A stretch of DNA of 64,000 nucleotides from an uncultured Roseburia sp. (lineage in GTDB: Bacteria; Bacillota; Clostridia; Lachnospirales; Lachnospiraceae): the NCBI GenBank assembly GCA_947573605.1, contig CANPGM010000003.1, positions 62,001-126,000 on the forward strand, read 5' to 3'. The notes below the pieces were generated by a model, which had not been told where the DNA came from, made no database searches, and worked only from the letters and a program-made list of their open reading frames with translations. A program made the position numbers and the translations under genes. Positions 35,808 through 45,174 of this stretch are shown here, one piece after another. Each line of letters opens with the position of its first letter. Within the stretch, counting starts at the first letter, position 1.

Positions 35808-36782
35808 ATGAAGCTGATTATTCAGATACCGTGTTATAATGAGGCGGAAACGTTAGAAATTGCATTAAACGATTTGCCGAAGCACATTGACGGCATTGAT
35901 GTGATTGAGTACCTGATTATCAATGATGGGAGCAGCGATCATACGGTTGAGGTTGCCAGACGCTGGGGCGTCAATTATGTTGTGAATTTTAAGAGAAATC
36001 AGGGACTGGCGAAGGGATTTATGGCAGGTCTTGACGCATGTCTTAGAAACGGCGCGGATATCATCGTAAATACGGATGCGGATAACCAGTACTGCGGCGC
36101 CGATATCGAGAAGCTGGTGCGTCCGATTCTGGAAGAAAAGACGGATATTGTAATCGGCGCGCGGCCGATTGATCAGACCGCGCACTTTTCTCCGCTTAAA
36201 AAACGGCTGCAGCATTTCGGGAGCTGGGTAGTAAGAAAGGCGTCTAAGACGGATATTCCCGACGCGCCGAGCGGTTTTCGCGCCTACAGCAGAGATGCCG
36301 CGATGCGGCTGAACGTTACAAACGAATATACCTATACGCTTGAAACGATTGTACAGGCTGGGCGGGAAAAAATTGCCATGCAGTCCGTTCCCATTCGCAC
36401 AAACGAGGAGCTGCGCCCCTCTCGATTATTCGGCAGCATGTTTGGTTATGTAAAGAAATCCATGCTTACGATTATCCGGGCATTTATGATGTACAAGCCG
36501 CTGGCGTTTTTCTCCGCTCTGGGCGGCATCGTTTTTCTGGCCGGAATTGCAATCGGCATACGGTTTCTGGTATTCTGGTTCGCAGGAAGCGGAAACGGAC
36601 ATATTCAGTCATTGATCTTAGCGAGTACGCTGCTTTTGCTGGGATTTCAGACGTTTGTAATAGGACTTTTAGCGGATATTATTGCGTCAAACCGGAAAAT
36701 CTTAGAAGATATCCAGCTGCATGTCCGAAAAATGGACTATACGAACCAAAACAACTCGAATGACGCACAAGATTCGTTATAA
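35808..36782 (+). CDS. Family 2 glycosyltransferase with two C-terminal helices, polyprenyl-phosphate sugar synthase-like
   Basis: A 324-residue enzyme. ATG 35808 sits 7-8 bases after GGAGGAAGG and begins the KLIIQIPCYNEAETLE strand. The DPM1/GtrB-like GT-A domain has IINDGSSDHT, VNTDADNQY as the metal site, and APSGFRAYSRDA. Two membrane helices follow near 235-265 and 275-300. Relatives move a sugar from a nucleotide onto polyprenyl phosphate, giving donors for GT-C enzymes that work outside. The GT-C-like proteins at 2835, 19739 and 29806 are possible users. It is the first gene after a good promoter. Confidence 0.82.
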   Translation: MKLIIQIPCYNEAETLEIALNDLPKHIDGIDVIEYLIINDGSSDHTVEVARRWGVNYVVNFKRNQGLAKGFMAGLDACLRNGADIIVNTDADNQYCGADIEKLVRPILEEKTDIVIGARPIDQTAHFSPLKKRLQHFGSWVVRKASKTDIPDAPSGFRAYSRDAAMRLNVTNEYTYTLETIVQAGREKIAMQSVPIRTNEELRPSRLFGSMFGYVKKSMLTIIRAFMMYKPLAFFSALGGIVFLAGIAIGIRFLVFWFAGSGNGHIQSLILASTLLLLGFQTFVIGLLADIIASNRKILEDIQLHVRKMDYTNQNNSNDAQDSL

Positions 36783-36804
36783 GATTGATGTAGTGGAAAG
36801 GCGT

Positions 36805-37800
36805 ATGATGTGGCTTGAGAAGGCGGTGGAAGGCAAACGGGTCTTGTTTGTAACCACAAAAAATCTGGATTATATCAGAAACACGCAGGAGATGGAGCTC
36901 CTTCGCAGACGGGCCGCGTCGCTTACGGTGATCGGTTCCAAAAAGAAAAGTTATTTTACAAGGCTGGCAAAGGTTTGGGCAGGACTGTTAGCTGCGGATA
37001 TGAAAAAATTCGACACTATTTTTGTCGGATTTGCGCCGCAGTTAATCGTGCCCTTTTTTCGTTTCAAAACAAAGAAAAAAACGATTGTGATTGATTTCTT
37101 TATTTCCATGTATGATACATTTGTGTACGATAGAAAAAAGGTTCGGGCGGGCTCGCTTCCCGCGCGGATTTTTTTAAAGCTTGACCAAAAGACGCTGAAA
37201 GCGGCGGATTATGTGATTGCCGACACAAAAGCGCATGGAGCCTGGTTTGTAAAAGCGCTTTTCTGCGATCCAAAGAAGCTGGAAGTATTGTATCTTTCGG
37301 CGGATACGTCGATTTATTGCCCGATGGAGCAAAAAAAGAAAGAACCCTGGCAGGATCGGTTTATTGTACTTTATTTCGGGAGCATTTTGCCTCTTCAGGG
37401 CGTGGACGTGGTGCTGGAAGCAATAGAGAAATTAAAAGACAAAGAAGAGCTGGCTTTTTATGTGATCGGCCCGCTCGGAGACCGAAAAAAACCGCAGGGC
37501 GAACGGATTCGCTATATTGACTGGCTGTCCCAAAAAGAACTGGCCGAAAAAATAGCGGAGGCCGATTTGTGTCTCGCAGGCCATTTTTCGGCGGATATCC
37601 AAAAGGCCGCGCGTACGATTCCCGGCAAAGCATATATCTACCGGGCAATGAAAAAGAACATGATTTTGGGAGAAAACGCTGCGAATCACGAGCTGTTTTC
37701 TTCGGATGATAAAGACGTCATGTTTGTAAAGATGGGAGACGCGGATGCGCTTGCCGCGGCGATCCTTTCGTTTTATCAAAAATCGGCGTCCGAATCCTGA
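36805..37800 (+). CDS. Family 4 glycosyltransferase
   Basis: About 331 residues. ATG 36805 or 36808 follows GGAAAGG and lies just after the previous stop; the longer frame from 36721 runs inside the previous gene. It has VLFVTTKNLDYIRNTQEME, FDTIFVGFAPQ, VLYFGSILPLQGVDVVLEAI and AEADLCLAGHF. The donor site is less standard than in neighbours. GT4-like fold is likely; the sugar is unknown. Confidence 0.75.
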   Translation: MMWLEKAVEGKRVLFVTTKNLDYIRNTQEMELLRRRAASLTVIGSKKKSYFTRLAKVWAGLLAADMKKFDTIFVGFAPQLIVPFFRFKTKKKTIVIDFFISMYDTFVYDRKKVRAGSLPARIFLKLDQKTLKAADYVIADTKAHGAWFVKALFCDPKKLEVLYLSADTSIYCPMEQKKKEPWQDRFIVLYFGSILPLQGVDVVLEAIEKLKDKEELAFYVIGPLGDRKKPQGERIRYIDWLSQKELAEKIAEADLCLAGHFSADIQKAARTIPGKAYIYRAMKKNMILGENAANHELFSSDDKDVMFVKMGDADALAAAILSFYQKSASES

Positions 37801-37825
37801 TAAATAATAAGAAGCTGCGGAAAGG

Positions 37826-37844
37826 CGGAATGAGAGGGAAAATG
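37826..37844 (+). promoter_or_regulatory. Upstream-ATG leader before the GT2 gene
   Basis: GGAATGAGAGGGAAAATG: ATG 37830 is in frame and 12 bases before the chosen start 37842, with GAGAGGG between them. Confidence 0.45.
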
Positions 37845-38891
37845 GCGGACAAACCATTCATCAGTATTATAGTACCGGTGTACAATGTGGAAAAATATCT
37901 GAGAGAGTGTCTCGACAGTCTGTGTAAACAGACGTTAAAAGAGATGGAAATCATTTTAATCGACGACGGCGCGACGGACGGTTCGGGGGCGATTTTAGAC
38001 GAATATGCCGCGCGGGACGACCGGATTAGAGTGCTTCATAAAAAAAACGCAGGCGTGGCTGCGGCGAGGAACGACGGAATCCGTCTTGCCAAAGGAGAAT
38101 GGCTTGCATTTGTGGATTCGGACGACTGGCTTTCGCCCGACATGTATGAAAAGGCGTATGCAGCCGTAAAAAATACGGATGTCGACATCCTTTATTTTGA
38201 CGCCGTAAAAAGTTTTCCGAAACGGGAGGAGGACTGGAGCCATTTTGAAACGGAATTTGAGACAGAAGAACGGGCGGCGCTTGACGCAATGCAGCGCGGC
38301 GTGCTCTATTTTCCGATGACGCCGTATCCGACAAAGGTTCCGATTGCCGCTCCGTGGGATAAGCTGTTTCGCGCCTCGCTGATTAAAGAGCATGGACTTT
38401 GCTATATCGAAGAATTGAAAACGCTTGACGATATGGTATTTAATCTGTACGCGCTGGAATATGCCGGAAAAATCAAATATATCAAAGAGGCGCTTTACCA
38501 TTACCGGATGGTGGAAGGTTCGATTACAAACGCTTATAAAAAGAACCGTCCGGAACTTGACCGTATTGTTTTTCTGCACCTGCTTCGGTTTGCAAAAGAG
38601 CGCGGTAAGGACGAAGCGTTTTATCAGGCCGTCTATGCGCGTATCATCAAATCTTTTGCGATCTGTTTCCGCCTTTGTTTTTTCCATAAGCAAAACAGGC
38701 AAAGCTTTGCGGAAAAAAAGCGAAGGATACGGGAAGTGATGGAGTCGGAGCCATATCGGGAAGCATTTGATAAGATAGAAAAAAAACATCTGGAGGGGCG
38801 GCTGCGTCCGGTGCTTTTTTGTGCGCGCCACCGCCTGTTTGCACTGATGTACTGCCTGCACCGGGGGCAGGAATTACTGCAAAAACGCTAA
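37842..38891 (+). CDS. Family 2 glycosyltransferase
   Basis: A 349-residue GT-A enzyme with ISIIVPVYNVEKYLRECLDS, IILIDDGATDGS, NAGVAAARNDGI and the metal site AFVDSDDWLSPDM. The C-terminal 130 residues are helical, typical of capsule GT2 enzymes. ATG 37842 follows GAGAGGGAAA; an in-frame ATG 12 bases earlier overlaps this signal, as at several other genes here. Confidence 0.88.
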   Translation: MADKPFISIIVPVYNVEKYLRECLDSLCKQTLKEMEIILIDDGATDGSGAILDEYAARDDRIRVLHKKNAGVAAARNDGIRLAKGEWLAFVDSDDWLSPDMYEKAYAAVKNTDVDILYFDAVKSFPKREEDWSHFETEFETEERAALDAMQRGVLYFPMTPYPTKVPIAAPWDKLFRASLIKEHGLCYIEELKTLDDMVFNLYALEYAGKIKYIKEALYHYRMVEGSITNAYKKNRPELDRIVFLHLLRFAKERGKDEAFYQAVYARIIKSFAICFRLCFFHKQNRQSFAEKKRRIREVMESEPYREAFDKIEKKHLEGRLRPVLFCARHRLFALMYCLHRGQELLQKR

Positions 38892-38895
38892 AGCG

Positions 38896-38914
38896 GGGAA
38901 TGAGAGGATAAATG
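38896..38914 (+). promoter_or_regulatory. Upstream-ATG leader before the GT4 gene
   Basis: GGGAATGAGAGGATAAATG: ATG 38900 opens Met-Arg-Gly-stop, and the stop touches start codon 38912. Confidence 0.45.
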
Positions 38915-40057
38915 ACGATTTTATATATCGGTACGGACGACCGGAAAACGGGGGCGATTCTTTCCATGCTGAATCTGGCGCGTGAAATGGCGCGCATGGG
39001 AAACCGCGTACTTGTTGTTGTTCCTGCCAAAGCTTCTGTTTCGGGAGAGGATTTGTCAGGGCTGGCAGTGCGATATGTGCGGTTCGGGCAGTGGACGCAT
39101 CCGCTTGCAGGCCGTATGGATATAAAGCGGCAGGTCAAACGCGTAATCAAATATTTTTTCAGCCTGTACGCGGAATTTCGTATTGCGCGGCTTTTGAAGA
39201 AGGAACGGGTGGATTTGGTGCATATCAATACGTCCGCCGCGGGCGTCGGCGCGAAATCGGCGAAGCGGCAGGGAAAAACATTAATCTGGCATATCCGTGA
39301 ATTTTTAGAAGAAGACCACGGATACTGGTTCAACGCGCCAAAGAAAAGCCTTCGGCTGATGGCGGAAGCCGACGCCGTGATTGCGATATCCGACGCCGTG
39401 CGCAATAAATTTTTGCCTTATTTTAAGCCGGAGCAGATAAAAATGGTCTATAACGGAATCCGGACAGGCGATTTTTTGTGTAAGAATCCGCATGCGCTCA
39501 AAAAGAACCCGGTTGTATTTCTGTGCGTCGGACGTTTTCTTGCGTCGAAAGGCCAGACGGAGGTGATTGACGCGTGCGGAGCGCTTTTAAGGAGCGGACG
39601 GGAATCGTTTGAGCTTTGGCTGCTTGGAGACGGGACGCCCAAAATGACGGAGCAAATCACAACGCGTATTGAAACAAACGGGCTGTCCGGCAAAGTCAGG
39701 CTGTTGGGTTTTCAGCAAAACGTACGGGCTTATATGGAAAAAAGCGATGTGGTTGTCGTAGCGAGCCGGGCGGAGGCGTTCGGGCGCGTGACGATTGAAG
39801 CAATGCTTTCCGGCAATCTGGTGATCGGGGCGGATACGGGAGGAACGGCGGAGCTGATTGAAGACGGCGTAACCGGCCTGTTATACCGTCAGGGCGACGG
39901 CGGCGATCTGTGCGCGGTAATGTCCCGTGTTACAGACCGTCCGGAGCGGTTTTCCGGGGTGGTTTCGGCCGGACAGGCTTTTGCTGCAGAGCATTTTTCT
40001 GTAGAAAAAAACGCGCGGGAAATCGATCAAATTTATAAACAGAGAACGAAAGGCTGA
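38912..40057 (+). CDS. Family 4 glycosyltransferase
   Basis: A 381-residue GT-B enzyme with ILYIGTDDRKTGAILSMLNLA, VHINTSAAGVGAKSA, FLCVGRFLASKGQTEVIDA, ELWLLGDGTPKM and the donor site ASRAEAFGRVTIEAMLSGN with both glutamates. It starts 20 bases after the previous stop behind GAGAGGATAA. The upstream ATG at 38900 opens a three-codon frame (ATG AGA GGA TAA) that ends just before the start codon. Confidence 0.88.
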   Translation: MTILYIGTDDRKTGAILSMLNLAREMARMGNRVLVVVPAKASVSGEDLSGLAVRYVRFGQWTHPLAGRMDIKRQVKRVIKYFFSLYAEFRIARLLKKERVDLVHINTSAAGVGAKSAKRQGKTLIWHIREFLEEDHGYWFNAPKKSLRLMAEADAVIAISDAVRNKFLPYFKPEQIKMVYNGIRTGDFLCKNPHALKKNPVVFLCVGRFLASKGQTEVIDACGALLRSGRESFELWLLGDGTPKMTEQITTRIETNGLSGKVRLLGFQQNVRAYMEKSDVVVVASRAEAFGRVTIEAMLSGNLVIGADTGGTAELIEDGVTGLLYRQGDGGDLCAVMSRVTDRPERFSGVVSAGQAFAAEHFSVEKNAREIDQIYKQRTKG

Positions 40058-40074
40058 AGGGAAGTAGTTTTTAC

Positions 40075-40992
40075 ATGGCACAGGCAAAGGTTATTTTGCG
40101 GAAAATAAAAAACAAATGTTACAGAGAATTTTGCGGCGCCAGAGCGGCCGTGCTGCGGGCGCATTATACCCGCCTGTATAAAAAAAGCATTGACGACGCC
40201 GGAAAAGAATACAGACTTGCCGATTCCCCCAGGCGGGACGGAAGAGAAAAAATCACTGTTTCTTTAACGACGATTCCTTCGCGTGCGGATACGGTCTGGC
40301 TCAGTATTGAAAGCATTTTCCGGCAGAGTCTGCCGCCGGACCGGATTGTACTCTATCTGTCAAAAGAGCAGTTTCAAGGGATTGCGCTCCCCGCAAAACT
40401 GCTGGCACAGAAGGAACGGGGACTTGTGATTCGGTATACGGAGGACGACTTACGGTCGCATAAAAAGTATTTTTATGCAATGAAGGAGTACCCGGACGAC
40501 CTGATTATTACGGTAGACGACGATATTTTTTACAGAAAAAATATGATTGCGCTTCTCGTCAATTCCTTTAAAAGGTATCCGAACGCCGTTTCCTGTATGC
40601 GGGCGCATAAAATTTTGTTTGACGGAGAAAAAATAAAACCTTACCGGCAGTGGGGCTATGAATCGCCTGGCGGCAGAACGCCTTCCGGGCTTTTGCTGGC
40701 GACGACGGGCGCGGGCACGCTTTACCCGCCGCACTGTATGCCGGCGGAAACGTTTGAGTGCGAAACGTTCCGGCGGCTGTGTTTTTCGGCGGACGATATC
40801 TGGATGAAGATTATGGAGCTGCGCGCCGGGATTCCTGTGGTAAAGGCCGTGCGGGGGCGGGGCGGAATTACGATGGTGGAACGCGGGCAGAAAGAATGCT
40901 TAAGCGCGGCAAATGTGATTACGGAAAACGATGTCTGTATACGCAGACTGACAGAATATTACGGGATAGAAAAAAAGGATTTTATGATATGA
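40075..40992 (+). CDS. GT-A fold glycosyltransferase of a capsule locus
   Basis: A 305-residue protein. A basic N-terminal helix of about 50 residues is followed by ITVSLTTIPSRADTVWLSIES, the pattern of a GT-A group found in capsule loci. The metal-binding motif is in LIITVDDDIFYRKNM (Asp-Asp-Asp, near 143-145). The later FSADDIWMKIMELRAGIP block supports the same family. It overlaps the flippase gene by ATGA. Confidence 0.78.
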   Translation: MAQAKVILRKIKNKCYREFCGARAAVLRAHYTRLYKKSIDDAGKEYRLADSPRRDGREKITVSLTTIPSRADTVWLSIESIFRQSLPPDRIVLYLSKEQFQGIALPAKLLAQKERGLVIRYTEDDLRSHKKYFYAMKEYPDDLIITVDDDIFYRKNMIALLVNSFKRYPNAVSCMRAHKILFDGEKIKPYRQWGYESPGGRTPSGLLLATTGAGTLYPPHCMPAETFECETFRRLCFSADDIWMKIMELRAGIPVVKAVRGRGGITMVERGQKECLSAANVITENDVCIRRLTEYYGIEKKDFMI

Positions 40993-42428
40993 AAGAAAGC
41001 AGATTAAAGCATTTTATCGACATATCGCTTGGGACGTTTATCAGCATGTTTATCGGACTGCTCACCACTCCGATTATTACGCGGCTGGTATCGCCCGACG
41101 AATACGGCAGGCTTTCTCTGTTTACGCTCTACGGCAGTTTTGCGCTGACGGTGATGTGTATGGGACTGGATCAGGCGCTGGTGCGTTATTTTTACAAGGA
41201 CGAATCGGAAGCGTATAAAAAAGAGCTGTTTCAAAGCTGTATTCTGCCGCCGCTGTTATCCTGGTGCGCTGTGGGAGCGGCGGCGCTTTTGATCGACGCG
41301 GCGGCGGTCCATATTTTTAAAGCGCCGTTTCGGGAAAGCATACCATTTCTTGCGCTCTTTATCATCTATGTGATAAACCTGCTTTTAAACCGGTTTATTC
41401 TGCTTTCCTTCCGGTTACAATACAAAACAAAAGAGTACGCCCTGCTCGGAATCCTGACCAAGACGGCGTATCTGGCCGCGGCGCTGTCCGGTATTTTTAT
41501 CATTCGCGGCTATTATTTTTGGATTCTGGCCGCGGCGACCGTTTTTTCCTATCTGGCGGCAAATGCGATCGCCGTATTCCGGCAGAGAAAGCTTGCGTTT
41601 GGGAGCGTGAAATCGTCCGGCCTGTTTACGGTGCGGGAACTGTTAAAATACGGTTATCCGTTTATCTTTTACAATGCGGTAACGACTTTATTTGAGGGAA
41701 TCGATAAAATCTCACTGCAGCTTTTTACGACTTACGGAGAGGTCGGGGTTTATGCGAGCGCAACTACGCTTGTTAATATTTTTGCAGTAATTCAAAGTTC
41801 GTTTTATGCGCTCTGGCAGCCGATGGCGATCGAACATTTTGAAAAGTCGCCGGAAGATAAGGAATTTTACCGGAAGGTCAATCAGTATATTACGGTACTG
41901 GTTTTTGCGCTGGGAATCGGTCTGATTTTTGTAAAGGATCTTTTTGCGCTGCTGCTGGGAGAAAAATACAGAGCCGCCGCCTGTATTCTTCCGTTTCTGA
42001 TTTTTCGGCCGATTATGTGCACCATTTCCGAGACGACCGTTTCGGGTATTTATTTTTATCAGAAAAGCAAACTTCATATCCGGATTGCCGCCGCAGCGTG
42101 CGTAGCGAATATTGCGGGAAATTTTCTGCTGATACCGTTTTTGGGCGCGCGGGGCGCGGCAATCTCGACAGGCCTGTCCTATATTGTCTTTTTTGCAATG
42201 CGGACGGTCCTTTCAAACCGGCTTTATTATGTAAACTGGCATATCAAAAAATTGTCGGCGCTTACCGCCGCGACGATTGCTTATGCGGGCTACTGTACGT
42301 TTTTTCCGTTCGGAGCAGGAAGCGCGGCAGGCTTTGCGGCCGTCATGCTTTTACTGATTCTTCTTTACCGAAGTACGATTGCGGAAATGTTTCTCTATGT
42401 CAAACAGAAGTTTTTGAAACGGAGCTGA
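40989..42428 (+). CDS. wzx: Wzx-type oligosaccharide flippase
   Basis: A 479-residue protein with 12-14 membrane helices. It begins ISLGTFISMFIGLLTTPIITRLVSPDEYG, the signature start of the polysaccharide transporter (PST/MVF) family. Later GAAISTGLSYIVFF is typical. It would flip an undecaprenyl-linked repeat unit across the membrane for polymerisation by a Wzy-type enzyme such as the one at 10136. ATG 40989 overlaps the previous stop; the longer frame to 40758 lies inside the glycosyltransferase gene. Confidence 0.88.
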   Translation: MKESRLKHFIDISLGTFISMFIGLLTTPIITRLVSPDEYGRLSLFTLYGSFALTVMCMGLDQALVRYFYKDESEAYKKELFQSCILPPLLSWCAVGAAALLIDAAAVHIFKAPFRESIPFLALFIIYVINLLLNRFILLSFRLQYKTKEYALLGILTKTAYLAAALSGIFIIRGYYFWILAAATVFSYLAANAIAVFRQRKLAFGSVKSSGLFTVRELLKYGYPFIFYNAVTTLFEGIDKISLQLFTTYGEVGVYASATTLVNIFAVIQSSFYALWQPMAIEHFEKSPEDKEFYRKVNQYITVLVFALGIGLIFVKDLFALLLGEKYRAAACILPFLIFRPIMCTISETTVSGIYFYQKSKLHIRIAAAACVANIAGNFLLIPFLGARGAAISTGLSYIVFFAMRTVLSNRLYYVNWHIKKLSALTAATIAYAGYCTFFPFGAGSAAGFAAVMLLLILLYRSTIAEMFLYVKQKFLKRS

Positions 42429-42435
42429 TGGGATA

Positions 42436-43929
42436 ATGAAAACGGATCTTATGGTGCTCGTCCCGCATGAGGACGACGAGCTGATTATTGCGGGAGCGAT
42501 GCTTTATGGCGCGGCAAAGGCGAATTTAAACGTCAAAGTAGTGTTTATCACAAACGGAGACAGCTATGATTATCTGGCTCCGATTCGGATGCGGGAAGCG
42601 GTAAATGCATTAGGCGTACTGGGTATTGGGGAATCAGACATTCTCTTCCTCGGATACTCCGACAAACCGCGGGAAGGCGGACATTTGTACAATGCAAAAG
42701 AGGGGGAAATCGTTTGTTCCAACGCAGGCAGAAAGGAAACCTTCGGTACAAACGGCATTTCCGAATATGCAATGACGCGCTTTGGCGTGCATCATGCGTA
42801 TACGCGCGAAAATTATAAATCGGATATTCGGGCGGTTTTAAAGGAATTTTTGCCGGAAATACTGATTACTGTGGATTGGGACGACCACATCGACCATATC
42901 GCATGTTCTCTGATTACGGACGAATGTCTGGGAGAGCTGTTTCAAGAGTCGGATTACCGGCCTCTGGTATTAAAAGCGCAGGCCTATACCGGAATGTGGG
43001 AGGGACCTGCAGACTATTATGAGAAAGGGAACGTTACAAAACAATTCAACAAAACGTTTGGAATAAAAAAAGAGCATCCGCTGAATCGGTGGGAGGACAG
43101 AATCCGGTTTCTGATGCCGAAGGAATGCCGTACCCGTCTGCTTTGCCGAAATCTTCTCTACCGCGCCGCGTGCGCATATCCGTCGCAGAATGCGGATATC
43201 CGCGCGATTTCGTTTATTAACCGGGACGCCGTGTATTGGAGGAGATATACCGACAGCCTGACCTACCGGGCGGACATTACGGTCAGTTCGGGAGACGGGA
43301 CTCATCTTTCCGATTTTAAATGCGCGGACTGTTCGAACCTGTCAAAGGATTACCGAAACTATGACGCGGGAATGTGGATTCCTGCCGCAGAGGATCCGAA
43401 AAAGGAGATTACGGTTACATTTGATAAGGAACGCGAAATATCAGAAATTGTTTTTTATGAAAATCCGGGAGACGGCCATATTAAAAATATGGAGCTTCTT
43501 TTTGCGGACGGGACGCGGATTGAAACGGGAGAATTGCAGAGAGACGGAAACGCGTCGAATCTGCTTTTAACAGAAAGAAAGCGTGCGTCGGAGCTGAGAA
43601 TCCGGCTTTTGGAATGGGAGGGCGCAAAGGCGGGTCTTACCGAATTGGAAATCTACGGTGAAAAGAGGCCGCTTTCGTCTTTTCCGCTTCCGCTTTCTTT
43701 GTATCGGGAGGAAGAGCGAGACGGAGAACCGAAAAGCGGAGGAATACTCTGCCGCTTTGAAAAGTTCTGTTTTCTGATAAAACGAAAGGGACGCGGGAAA
43801 CTCTGGCCGGATAAGTGGGCGCTGTTAAAAAAACATCCCGCGCTGGTAAAGAACTGTACGCCGGGACGGGTATTTTACTGCCATATGAAATATGTCAGAG
43901 AACGCATTGCAAAAAAATGGAAGCATTAG
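42436..43929 (+). CDS. PIG-L (LmbE) deacetylase with C-terminal beta domain
   Basis: A 497-residue protein. The N-terminal half is a PIG-L zinc deacetylase: LMVLVPHEDDELIIAG at 5-20 (Glu-Asp in place of the common Pro-Asp), and DDHIDHIACS near 149-158, supplying the third metal ligand. Family members remove acetyl from N-acetylglucosamine-type sugars. Residues about 270-415 look like a discoidin/F5-8-type sandwich (ITVTFDKEREISEIVFYE, LTELEIYGEKRP), which may bind the glycan. No signal peptide is seen, so it acts in the cytoplasm. A GNAT acyltransferase follows, suggesting deacetylation and new acylation of an amino sugar. Confidence 0.82.
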   Translation: MKTDLMVLVPHEDDELIIAGAMLYGAAKANLNVKVVFITNGDSYDYLAPIRMREAVNALGVLGIGESDILFLGYSDKPREGGHLYNAKEGEIVCSNAGRKETFGTNGISEYAMTRFGVHHAYTRENYKSDIRAVLKEFLPEILITVDWDDHIDHIACSLITDECLGELFQESDYRPLVLKAQAYTGMWEGPADYYEKGNVTKQFNKTFGIKKEHPLNRWEDRIRFLMPKECRTRLLCRNLLYRAACAYPSQNADIRAISFINRDAVYWRRYTDSLTYRADITVSSGDGTHLSDFKCADCSNLSKDYRNYDAGMWIPAAEDPKKEITVTFDKEREISEIVFYENPGDGHIKNMELLFADGTRIETGELQRDGNASNLLLTERKRASELRIRLLEWEGAKAGLTELEIYGEKRPLSSFPLPLSLYREEERDGEPKSGGILCRFEKFCFLIKRKGRGKLWPDKWALLKKHPALVKNCTPGRVFYCHMKYVRERIAKKWKH

Positions 43930-43954
43930 ATGTGCTGCGGTATGGAGGGAACGA

Positions 43955-44983
43955 ATGGACGAAACTGTCGTAAACCGGAAAGCGGCGAAGCTGTTTTCGG
44001 AAACATTTCAAAAGATAGACGAAAAAACTTTTTATCATAAGCATTTTGCAAATCCGAAACGGATAGAAGAGCCCGTTTACTTTCTGGAAAAGGACGGGGA
44101 AATGCGCGCGATGAACGCTTTCGACCAGACAGAGCTGATCGTCTGCGGCAGGACCGTTTTCGGCGCGCAAAGCAGCGACAGCGCAGTAAAGAAAACCTGC
44201 AGGGGACAGGGACTGTTTTATCGGATCCAATCGGAATTTTCGGAAACATATAAAGATATGGGAGGAAGTCTGGAGTTTGGGTTTCCGAACGACAATTCCT
44301 ATCCGATTTTTATAAACAAACTGGGGTGGAGCCATGTCGGAACACTGACCGAGCAAAGAAGTCCCGTCGGTTTTATGGACTGCCTGAAATCCGTCTGTTT
44401 TGGCGGCGGAAGGAAGCGCCCGAAACCACAGACAAAGAGCGGAGAAAGAAAGCGGTACGAAGAAGGGGGATTTACGGTTTGCGTTGCGAAAGATATGGAA
44501 CTGCTTACCGGAGAAGACTTATCCGTGATAAACGGAGACATGAAAGTCGGCGTAAAAAGAACGGCGGAAGATTACAGGTGGAAAATGTCGGAACAAAAAG
44601 AGGACTGGCGGCTTTTGAAGTGTGAAAAAGAAGGCAGGATTTTCGCTTATTTTCTGGTATTACGGAAAAAAAGCCGTCATTTTCTGTTTGGCGAACTGAT
44701 TGACTGGTATGTGAGTCCCGCGGCGGAGCGCAAAGAATATGCCGGATTGAAAAAGACGCTGCGGAAAGAGAGCAAGGGATGGTGCGATATTCTGGTGCTT
44801 CCGTATTTAAATCCGCAGTCGGGAGAAACGGAGACGGCGAAAAAACTGGGATTTTTTTTGAAAGGGGAGGGCAGAGAGCGTCTGATTGTAAAGTGTTTTG
44901 ACGAAGAGAACTTAAAAGAGGCGCAGAGATTTGAGAATTGGAAAGTGCGGAAGCTGGATTCGGATACGCTTTTAAACGGTTAG
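43955..44983 (+). CDS. GNAT-family acyltransferase
   Basis: A 342-residue protein. ATG 43955 follows GGAGGGA; the longer frame to 43892 runs inside the PIG-L gene. It has the GNAT-like cofactor stretch DSAVKKTCRGQGLFYRI (about 73-89), where RGQG replaces the usual RxxG/A, then SLEFGFPND. The second half is a weaker GNAT-like repeat. It may acylate the amine freed by its PIG-L neighbour; the acyl donor is unknown. It ends the second glycan block. Confidence 0.75.
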   Translation: MDETVVNRKAAKLFSETFQKIDEKTFYHKHFANPKRIEEPVYFLEKDGEMRAMNAFDQTELIVCGRTVFGAQSSDSAVKKTCRGQGLFYRIQSEFSETYKDMGGSLEFGFPNDNSYPIFINKLGWSHVGTLTEQRSPVGFMDCLKSVCFGGGRKRPKPQTKSGERKRYEEGGFTVCVAKDMELLTGEDLSVINGDMKVGVKRTAEDYRWKMSEQKEDWRLLKCEKEGRIFAYFLVLRKKSRHFLFGELIDWYVSPAAERKEYAGLKKTLRKESKGWCDILVLPYLNPQSGETETAKKLGFFLKGEGRERLIVKCFDEENLKEAQRFENWKVRKLDSDTLLNG

Positions 44984-45062
44984 CAAAAATCTGATGTTTT
45001 TTACCAATAGCAGGAGTATTTTTTTGTGAAAAACAGACTATAAATTAATTCGCAAGAGGGCT

Positions 45063-45091
45063 TGTTTTTTTCATTGCTTCCGTATTATAAT
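45063..45091 (+). promoter_or_regulatory. Sigma-A-type promoter for the transglutaminase-CWBR2 surface protein
   Basis: TTGTTT and a perfect TATAAT are 17 bases apart in an AT-rich 190-base gap. The leader would be about 75-80 bases. GGAGG at 45159-45163 and AAAAGG close to the start serve translation. Confidence 0.72.
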
Positions 45092-45174
45092 TAACTAAAT
45101 GTATAAAAATGTAAGTAAGTCTGACTTCTGTTTTTATACATCAAATATTTTATATGATGGAGGAAAAAGGTAAA

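Noticed and set aside
37995-39405. Minus-strand frames up to 288 codons opposite the GT2 and GT4 genes
   Set aside because: They lie entirely over well-supported glycosyltransferase genes and have no motifs.
40758-40988. 77-codon N-terminal extension of the flippase
   Set aside because: It runs inside the previous glycosyltransferase gene; the family signature begins at 40989.
45024-45044. TTGTGA and TATAAA as an additional promoter
   Set aside because: The spacing is only 9 bases, far too short for sigma-A.
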